From: Candidatus Bathyarchaeota archaeon | GTDB lineage: Archaea; Thermoproteota; Bathyarchaeia; Bathyarchaeales; UBA233 | Assembly: GCA_007050895.1 (NCBI GenBank) | Contig: SMYP01000057.1 | Span: 1-6,349, forward strand | Direction: 5' to 3' | DNA: 6,349 nucleotides | Shown here: positions 1 to 4,348 of the stretch, piece by piece | Layout of the letters: every line of letters starts with the position of its first letter | Numbering within the stretch: the first letter of the stretch is position 1 | Notes under the pieces: generated by a model | What the model saw: the letters and a program-made list of their open reading frames with translations, nothing else | Told to the model about the DNA's origin: nothing | Databases searched by the model: none | Translations under genes and position numbers: made by a program

Positions 1-422
1 ATGTACTTCTGAAGGTACGTGCCTTTGTGGTTTTTTAGAACTTGGATAACTTTGCGTTCCTCATCTGTTAGAGTTTTGACGATGGCTTCGTAAGCCACGG
101 AGCCTTGAGCTGAAACCTGTTCATTATGTCCCGTTTGACCGTTAGTTTTGATTTCAGGAAACATGAAAAAGTACACTATGCCACCTGCGCTCACTACGAC
201 AACGCCAACTATCACCACGACCATCACCATAAAGTAGGTTGCAGCTGGGTTCTGAATTGCATCGTCTGGAGTGCCACCCATCATGCCGCCCATATGGCTC
301 CACATTTCACTCATCCAGTTTGATGATCCCGAAGACAATACGTAGAAGCTAATTACAGTAAAAACTACCAAGACTATCAATGACGCAACTAGAAGTATCA
401 AAAAGAGGTTAATTCGTCGCAT
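1..422 (-). CDS. Membrane-anchored putative winged-helix regulator, 3' end cut by window edge
   Basis: The minus strand is open from an ATG at 422 to the window edge: 140 codons with no stop, so the C-terminus is missing. A TAG lies three codons upstream, which makes this ATG the first possible start. Residues 5-29 and 62-87 are strongly hydrophobic and should be two membrane helices. The N-terminus begins MRR, so by the positive-inside rule the loop between them is outside and the C-terminus is in the cytoplasm. That loop is rich in Met and His (M37, M40, H43, M44, M47, M48). After a polar linker (about 89-115), the segment LTDEERKVIQVLKNHKGTYL resembles the first helices of the winged-helix domains found at the C-terminus of many archaeal membrane-anchored regulators. 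That domain call rests on about 25 residues and is inference. No Shine-Dalgarno site is visible, so the mRNA may be leaderless. Target and ligand are unknown. Confidence 0.72.
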   Translation of the reverse strand, partial: MRRINLFLILLVASLIVLVVFTVISFYVLSSGSSNWMSEMWSHMGGMMGGTPDDAIQNPAATYFMVMVVVIVGVVVVSAGGIVYFFMFPEIKTNGQTGHNEQVSAQGSVAYEAIVKTLTDEERKVIQVLKNHKGTYLQKY

Positions 423-447
423 ATATATCTAAAAAAGAGTCATCCCC

Positions 448-455
448 GATTTAAG
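448..455 (-). promoter_or_regulatory. Possible TATA box of the membrane regulator gene
   Basis: Read on the minus strand this is CTTAAATC, centred about 30 bases before the ATG at 422. That spacing suits an archaeal TATA box driving a leaderless or nearly leaderless transcript, and it agrees with the absence of a Shine-Dalgarno site. The match to the consensus is weak. Confidence 0.25.
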
Positions 456-779
456 CATATTGCCGCAGTAAACCAAGTTTCCATGAATAAATTTCAACAA
501 CCTGTTTTTAAAACATTCCAGAACCAGTTCATTTGCATTTCAGCTTACCACCCTAAGACTCGTTACAGAGAATTAGCAGAGATGGAAAAGTGATTATTTG
601 CATTCAGCAAACCACAAATAGTAAAGGAAAAGCGTCTATGGCTATTACCGTGTGATAAGATTATTAACGACGAAGGCTAAAACATGCTCAGCGTAAAAAG
701 CTACATAGATCAAGTATGACCAGAATAAGTGTCAAAGAACTTTTATACGAGAAATAGAACTCTGTCAAAACCAGAAAAT
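456..779. other. Non-coding gap, no convincing gene
   Basis: These roughly 320 bases separate the membrane regulator gene from the 3' end of serA. I found no tRNA-like arms, repeats or long reading frame. The only translatable item is a plus-strand ATG frame of 36 codons (483-593), too short to call. A TATA-like TTTTATA at 741-747 on the plus strand points towards the convergent serA 3' end. It could drive a short antisense RNA, but nothing else supports that. Confidence 0.5.
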
Positions 780-796
780 GGGGATAGTAGATCCCC
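780..796 (-). terminator. Hairpin downstream of serA, possible transcript end
   Basis: GGGGAT and ATCCCC form a perfect 6-bp stem around a 5-base loop, 34 bases past the serA stop codon. On the minus strand it is followed by ATTTT and, shortly after, GTTTT, so it resembles a transcription end with interrupted T tracts. Archaeal termination depends mainly on T-rich runs and needs no hairpin. The structure may therefore instead protect the 3' end of the mRNA. Confidence 0.4.
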
Positions 797-829
797 TTGT
801 TACATTTTATCTTTTGACGACTAATATCA

Positions 830-2014
830 TTAGATTTTAACGTTGCAGATATTGTCGATACTTTTCAAGGTTTCTATGATTTTAGGGTGAACTTTCTTGT
901 GCACAACGTAGACAGATATTGCGTAGCCACTGCTTCCAATTTGTCTCGAATAGTTTGCGCGTATATTTATGTCGTTGTCAGCGAGTACTTTGTCGATGTT
1001 AGCGAACACTCCAGGAACGTCTCGGTGATGAATGAACAAAGTGTAGACGGGTTTCTCTTCGAACTCGATGGTTTCGCCCGCGTTAACAGCGCTAGTGAAG
1101 TCGCCTCCGAAAAGGTATCTGACAACTACTCGCGCTATTTCCGTTGAGGTTTCTCTCTGAGCTTCAATGGTTGAAGCACCCAAATGGGAACTGAAGATAA
1201 GATTATCAAGCTCCTTTAGTTTGCTTTTAAACCCTGCGCCTTCCACTTTTGGCTCCTCCGAATAGACATCTATGGCGGCACCTGCAATTCGTTCTTCTTT
1301 CAACGCTTTGTAGAGTGCCTCCTCGTCAACGTTGCTACCTCGTGAAGTGTTAATCAAATAAGCAGTAGGCTTCATTAGCGCAAGTTCCTTTTCGCCTACA
1401 ATTACTGCTTTTCCACCAGTATGAATGCTCACATAGTCAGCTTTCGAAAGAACCTCTTCCTTAGACACATACTTGAACGTTGATTCTACGCAAGGGCAAA
1501 TGTCATATCCAATAACGTCCATGTCAAAGCCACGACGGGCTAACTCGCCAACTCTTTGCCCAATTTTGCCACAGCCTAAAATTCCCAAGGTCTTGTATGA
1601 GAGTTCTGTTCCTTTAAACCCCGCTTTCTTCCATTTTCCCTCTTTTAATGAGTGGTGTGCTTGCGGAATACTGCGTGAAATATTGAGCATCAAGCACAAG
1701 GTTAATTCGGCAACAGCATTGGTGTTCCCATAAGGCGCACACTTCACGACAATGCCATTTTCGGACGCTGCAACCACATCAATATTATCGTAACCGACTC
1801 CAGCGCGTCCTATTATTTTCAGTTTTCCTCGTGCGCCGGATTCAATAACTGCGCGTGGCACTTTTGTGGCGCTTCTCACTATCAACGCGTCAAACTCGCC
1901 TATGTCTTTGATGAGCGCGTTCAAATCTCTTTTACGGGTATCTATCTCGATGCCCAACTCTTCAAATATTCTTAATCCTTCTTTTTCCAAGTTATCGTTC
2001 AATAACACTTTCAT
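830..2014 (-). CDS. serA: D-3-phosphoglycerate dehydrogenase with C-terminal ACT domain
   Basis: This 394-residue protein belongs to the D-isomer-specific 2-hydroxyacid dehydrogenases. It should oxidise 3-phosphoglycerate to 3-phosphohydroxypyruvate with NAD+, the first step of serine synthesis in the cytoplasm. Visible features are RSAT at 47-50, GRAGVGYDNID at 69-79 and the Rossmann motif G147-C-G149-K-I-G152. D171 at the end of the next strand points to NAD rather than NADP. The catalytic triad is R225 (NTSRG), E254 (SEEP) and H277 (SSHLGAST), with the same spacing as R240/E269/H292 of E. coli SerA. Residues about 322-394 form an ACT domain, usually the site of serine feedback inhibition. 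There is no room for the extra ASB domain of the roughly 525-residue SerA type, so this is the short ACT form like E. coli (410 residues). The loop HTGGKA (198-203) replaces the usual H-x-P-x-T segment. It lies downstream of glyA on the same strand. The ACT domain and the glyA neighbour favour SerA over a generic 2-hydroxyacid dehydrogenase. Confidence 0.92.
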   Translation of the reverse strand: MKVLLNDNLEKEGLRIFEELGIEIDTRKRDLNALIKDIGEFDALIVRSATKVPRAVIESGARGKLKIIGRAGVGYDNIDVVAASENGIVVKCAPYGNTNAVAELTLCLMLNISRSIPQAHHSLKEGKWKKAGFKGTELSYKTLGILGCGKIGQRVGELARRGFDMDVIGYDICPCVESTFKYVSKEEVLSKADYVSIHTGGKAVIVGEKELALMKPTAYLINTSRGSNVDEEALYKALKEERIAGAAIDVYSEEPKVEGAGFKSKLKELDNLIFSSHLGASTIEAQRETSTEIARVVVRYLFGGDFTSAVNAGETIEFEEKPVYTLFIHHRDVPGVFANIDKVLADNDINIRANYSRQIGSSGYAISVYVVHKKVHPKIIETLKSIDNICNVKI

Positions 2015-2070
2015 GTTTACCCTTAATCTCCTTCAAGTTAAGTAAATTAATTCAACGAATTATAAATTCT
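2015..2070 (-). promoter_or_regulatory. serA promoter with TATA box, ribosome site and inverted repeat
   Basis: Within the 70-base gap after glyA, the minus strand carries TTTATAAT (2059-2066), a good archaeal TATA box about 50 bases before the serA ATG. Transcription would then start near 2038. The resulting leader includes AAGGAGAT (2026-2033), a clear Shine-Dalgarno site, although its GGAG ends 13 bases before the ATG, which is longer than usual. An inverted repeat TAATTC-AAC-GAATTA (2048-2062) overlaps the downstream edge of the TATA box, where a repressor could act. serA can therefore probably be transcribed separately from glyA. Confidence 0.45.
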
Positions 2071-2084
2071 CAGTGGCATCACTC

Positions 2085-3422
2085 TTAAGTTTTCTTAACG
2101 TACTCTAGCGCATCTGCTATGTTTTGGAAGCCATATTTCACTTGGTTAAATTCCTTCTTCAAGGCAATCACGTCTTTTTTGACTTCGGAAGGTTTACGGT
2201 TACCTTTCATCACGGTAATTATCAAATCGCACAAGTATTTGATGTCACCTTCTTTAAAGCCGCGTCTTGTTACGTCTTGGAAACCAATTCTTAGACCAGA
2301 AGGATTGTCACGGTCATCCTGATTATCGTAAGGCAGGAGGTTTTTGTTTAAAATTATGTTAGCATCTTCAAGGTCTTGGGCTACTTTCTTGCCGCCTCCG
2401 AAGTTACAGACATCAACGGCTATTTGATGGGACCTTGTGAATCCCTTGGACGAGCATAGGACTTTGACGCCGTTCTCGCATAGATACTCCCCAGCTGTCT
2501 GCGCGTTCTTTATTATCTGCCTCGCCAACTCAGCGCCGAAAAGCTTCATCTCCAATGCTGCAACACCCAAGGCCGGCAACCTGCCTAAATGTGTACTGGA
2601 AGCACTCAGTGGAAAAACCGCGAACTGAATCTTCTTGACTGCCTTCTCAAGCCGCGGAGTCGATGGGTTTCCAAGGATAATTCCCCCTTGAGGCCCAGGA
2701 AACGTCTTGTGAGTTGATGAGGAAATAAAGTCAGCACCTTCGCGAAGTGGGTCTTGAAAAGCGCCACCAGCGATAAGCCCTAAAACGTGTGAGGCATCGT
2801 AGGCAACGTAGGCGCCGACTTCGTCGCAAACTGCTTTCAATTCTTTAACTGGGTGTGGAAACAGGAAAAGGCTACCGCCAAAAGTAACGATGCCTGGCTT
2901 AGCAGCTCGTATGACGTCAATAGATCTGTCTATATCAATATTGAATTCGTCTATGTTATAAACATGGTTAATATTCTCTAACCCGAGGACATTACCAGAT
3001 AAACCTGTGTAGTCGTGAGATATATGTGCGCCACAACTAAGAGGTGTCACAACCATTTTGCGATTCTTGGCTGCCAGCGATAAACCCTTGAAGGTCGCTA
3101 GGTTTGCATGTGTGCCTGAGACAATTCGTACGTCCGCCCAGGTGCATTTGAAGAGATTTTTCATTAGATCAGTGGCATAATTTTCAATGAGTGACATGTA
3201 TTTTTGACCCTGGTAATATCGCTTCTTTACGTATCCCTCAGAGTCGTTTTCTCCTTCCGCGTATCTGCCTTCCAAGTCTGAGGCAAACGCTTGCATTTCC
3301 CGCACAGCAGGTGACTTTAAGCCTTCGCTGGCAATCATGTTTATGCATTCTGAGTCGCGGTAGTATTCATGGCTACGAGTTGCATCAACTAGTTTTAGAA
3401 TGAGATCTGAAAAGGCTTCCAT
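2085..3422 (-). CDS. glyA: Serine hydroxymethyltransferase (archaeal, divergent)
   Basis: This PLP enzyme of fold type I interconverts serine and glycine while charging a tetrahydropterin (tetrahydrofolate or, in many archaea, tetrahydromethanopterin) with a one-carbon unit. In the 445-residue form the PLP lysine is K239 in STHKTFPGPQGG (family TTTHKTLRGPRGG). D209 and H212 in YDASHVLGLIAGG are the cofactor-stacking pair, E56 in RYAEG is the catalytic glutamate, and R378 in SGLRIG should bind the substrate carboxylate. Differences from the bacterial form are IASEG instead of IASEN, and about seven extra residues between YAEG and KRYYQG. I chose the ATG at 3422: a GGGA lies eight bases upstream and the likely TATA box leaves a leader of about 24 bases. 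The frame also allows a GTG start at 3440, adding six residues (MVKGKE) but with no ribosome site. serA follows 70 bases downstream, forming a serine/glycine pair. The gene diverges from the iron operon. Confidence 0.92.
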   Translation of the reverse strand: MEAFSDLILKLVDATRSHEYYRDSECINMIASEGLKSPAVREMQAFASDLEGRYAEGENDSEGYVKKRYYQGQKYMSLIENYATDLMKNLFKCTWADVRIVSGTHANLATFKGLSLAAKNRKMVVTPLSCGAHISHDYTGLSGNVLGLENINHVYNIDEFNIDIDRSIDVIRAAKPGIVTFGGSLFLFPHPVKELKAVCDEVGAYVAYDASHVLGLIAGGAFQDPLREGADFISSSTHKTFPGPQGGIILGNPSTPRLEKAVKKIQFAVFPLSASSTHLGRLPALGVAALEMKLFGAELARQIIKNAQTAGEYLCENGVKVLCSSKGFTRSHQIAVDVCNFGGGKKVAQDLEDANIILNKNLLPYDNQDDRDNPSGLRIGFQDVTRRGFKEGDIKYLCDLIITVMKGNRKPSEVKKDVIALKKEFNQVKYGFQNIADALEYVKKT

Positions 3423-3467
3423 TTCTTTTCCCTTTACCACGTATGTTAACCGAAGATAGTTTTTGCA

Positions 3468-3475
3468 CTATTTAG
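3468..3475 (-). promoter_or_regulatory. Possible TATA box of glyA
   Basis: Read on the minus strand this is CTAAATAG, centred about 49 bases before the ATG at 3422. The predicted transcription start is near 3446, which leaves about 24 bases of leader before the ATG but only about six before the alternative GTG at 3440. It is therefore part of the argument for the ATG start. The sequence match itself is moderate. Confidence 0.35.
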
Positions 3476-3537
3476 CCCTTGCTAGGTGCAATTATGTCCT
3501 TTAATGTGGATTTAGTTAGCTTCATGAAGGTTATTTT

Positions 3538-3551
3538 TTAGCCTCACCTAA
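3538..3551 (+). promoter_or_regulatory. DtxR/IdeR-type operator, box 1 (imperfect)
   Basis: TTAGCCTCACCTAA fits the pattern TTAGG-N4-CCTAA of the two boxes downstream at nine of ten arm positions. Its centre is 21 bp, two helical turns, from the centre of box 2. It lies just upstream of the likely TATA element of the regulator gene. Confidence 0.5.
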
Positions 3552-3552
3552 A

Positions 3553-3561
3553 CATTTATTA
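3553..3561 (+). promoter_or_regulatory. Probable TATA box of the dtxR-feoA / feoB operon
   Basis: CATTTATTA lies between boxes 1 and 2. A start of transcription about 25 bases downstream, near 3583, would give a leader of about 30 bases that contains the GGTGA ribosome site. CTATAG at 3576-3581 is an alternative, but it would place the start within or next to that ribosome site. If the assignment holds, the flanking operators would block TBP/TFB binding when the repressor is metal-loaded. Confidence 0.4.
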
Positions 3562-3572
3562 GGTTAACCTAA
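3559..3572 (+). promoter_or_regulatory. DtxR/IdeR-type operator, box 2 (perfect palindrome)
   Basis: TTAGGTTAACCTAA is a perfect 14-bp palindrome and closely resembles the iron boxes bound by DtxR/IdeR proteins (TTAGGTTAG...CTAACCTAA). It overlaps the 3' side of the probable TATA box of a gene that itself encodes a DtxR-family protein, which strongly suggests autoregulation. Confidence 0.75.
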
Positions 3573-3581
3573 ATCCTATAG

Positions 3582-3599
3582 ATTTAGGCATACCTAAAT
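3582..3599 (+). promoter_or_regulatory. DtxR/IdeR-type operator, box 3
   Basis: ATTTAGGCATACCTAAAT has perfect 7-bp arms around CATA, with the same TTAGG-N4-CCTAA core as box 2 at 3584-3597. Its centre is 25 bp from that of box 2 and it covers the predicted transcription start. A protein bound here would block initiation. Confidence 0.7.
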
Positions 3600-3601
3600 T
3601 T

Positions 3602-3606
3602 GGTGA
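3602..3606 (+). promoter_or_regulatory. Ribosome binding site of the dtxR-feoA gene
   Basis: GGTGA, the archaeal Shine-Dalgarno core, stands six bases before the ATG at 3613 and fixes that start. The same type of site and the same six-base spacing recur before the proposed feoB start. Confidence 0.75.
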
Positions 3607-3612
3607 AGCATT

Positions 3613-4338
3613 ATGAGTAAAAAAAGCAGTCAAGATTACTTAAAAGCTGTGTATGACCATTCCCGAAACGGCGAAGCCGTTAGCACAACAGATATATCAA
3701 AAACCCTGAAGGTAGCGCCAGCCAGCGTAACAGAGATGCTGAAAAAAATGTCCGCTAAAGGCTATGTAAACTATTCACCGTACCACGGAAGCACCCTTAC
3801 CGAAAAAGGTACAAAGGAAGCAAAAAAAGTCGCTCGAAAGCACAGGCTTCTGGAGAGATTCCTTTCTGACGTTTTACATATCAAAGGCGATCAAGTCCAC
3901 ACTCAAGCTTGTGAAATGGAACACGCCTTGTCCGACGAAGCAGAAGAATCCCTTTGTCGCTTTCTTAAACATCCCGATAAATGCCCGGATGATGGTAAAA
4001 TTATTCCAGCTTGCACTCTACCTTTTAAAACCTGCGAAGAATGTATTCAGTTACATAATAAAGGCCTGGAAGAGGTGGGAAAGCGCAAACAGAACCTCCT
4101 CTCCATATGTGAAGTCAAGTCAGGCTCAACCGTTAAAGTTTCTTTCATAAGAGGCGGACATCGGGTTCTACAAAGACTCTTGGATATGGGCTTAACCCCC
4201 GGCACTACCATCAAGGTAGAGCGGTGCGCTCCTTTCAATGGTCCAATAGAAATATGTGTAAGAGGTTCCAAGCTTGCCCTAGGACGAGGCATAGCCGATA
4301 ACGTTTTCGTTGAGATAACTGAAAAGACGAAAAAGTAG
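3613..4338 (+). CDS. DtxR-family metal-dependent repressor fused to a FeoA domain
   Basis: This 241-residue cytoplasmic regulator should sense Fe(II) (or Mn) and repress iron uptake. Residues about 5-65 form the DNA-binding winged helix (DYLKAVY, then VAPASVTEMLKKMSAKGYV). Residues about 66-120 form the metal-binding and dimerisation domain. The ligands line up with C. diphtheriae DtxR at a constant offset of two: H77, E81 and H96 match H79, E83 and H98, and C100, E103 and H104 match C102, E105 and H106. DtxR Met10 is replaced by D8, as in MntR. A Cys-bearing segment follows (C124, C134, and C141-x-x-C144). Residues about 162-236 are an SH3-like FeoA domain (LLDMGLTPGTTIKV, then APFNGPIEICVRGSKLALGRGIADNVFVE). 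Fusion to FeoA and the feoB gene 10 bases downstream point to iron. In bacteria FeoA is usually a separate small partner of FeoB, so this chain may also act on the transporter. The three boxes upstream suggest autorepression. Confidence 0.9.
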   Translation: MSKKSSQDYLKAVYDHSRNGEAVSTTDISKTLKVAPASVTEMLKKMSAKGYVNYSPYHGSTLTEKGTKEAKKVARKHRLLERFLSDVLHIKGDQVHTQACEMEHALSDEAEESLCRFLKHPDKCPDDGKIIPACTLPFKTCEECIQLHNKGLEEVGKRKQNLLSICEVKSGSTVKVSFIRGGHRVLQRLLDMGLTPGTTIKVERCAPFNGPIEICVRGSKLALGRGIADNVFVEITEKTKK

Positions 4339-4342
4339 GTGG
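4337..4342 (+). promoter_or_regulatory. Ribosome binding site deciding the feoB start
   Basis: AGGTGG overlaps the last two bases of the dtxR-feoA stop codon. Six bases (TTTATT) separate it from ATA at 4349, the same spacing as GGTGA to ATG in the upstream gene. No other strong site precedes the FeoB reading frame. Confidence 0.6.
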
Positions 4343-4348
4343 TTTATT

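Noticed and set aside
126..323. His-rich 65-residue plus-strand frame
   Set aside because: It lies wholly antisense to the membrane regulator gene. The histidines arise from reading Met- and Val-rich codons backwards.
483..593. Plus-strand 36-codon ATG frame (MNKFQQPVFKTF...)
   Set aside because: The translation looks protein-like, ending RYRELAEMEK, but it has no ribosome site or promoter, and its open frame continues upstream only as antisense to the membrane regulator gene. It is too short to support without conservation.
741..800. Small RNA from TTTTATA at 741-747 through the hairpin at 780-796
   Set aside because: Spacing would allow a short plus-strand RNA beginning near 770. The hairpin is explained equally well as the serA 3' end, and nothing else marks an RNA gene.
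3472..3490. TTAGCCC...GCTAGGTGC as a fourth DtxR box near the glyA promoter
   Set aside because: The half-sites do not form an inverted repeat with the 14-bp geometry of the other three boxes, so iron control of glyA is not supported.
3520..3529. CTTCATGAAG palindrome in the divergent promoter region, as a further regulator box
   Set aside because: It is a perfect 10-bp palindrome, but it lacks the TTAGG/CCTAA arms and sits well upstream of both predicted promoters. Chance is a sufficient explanation.
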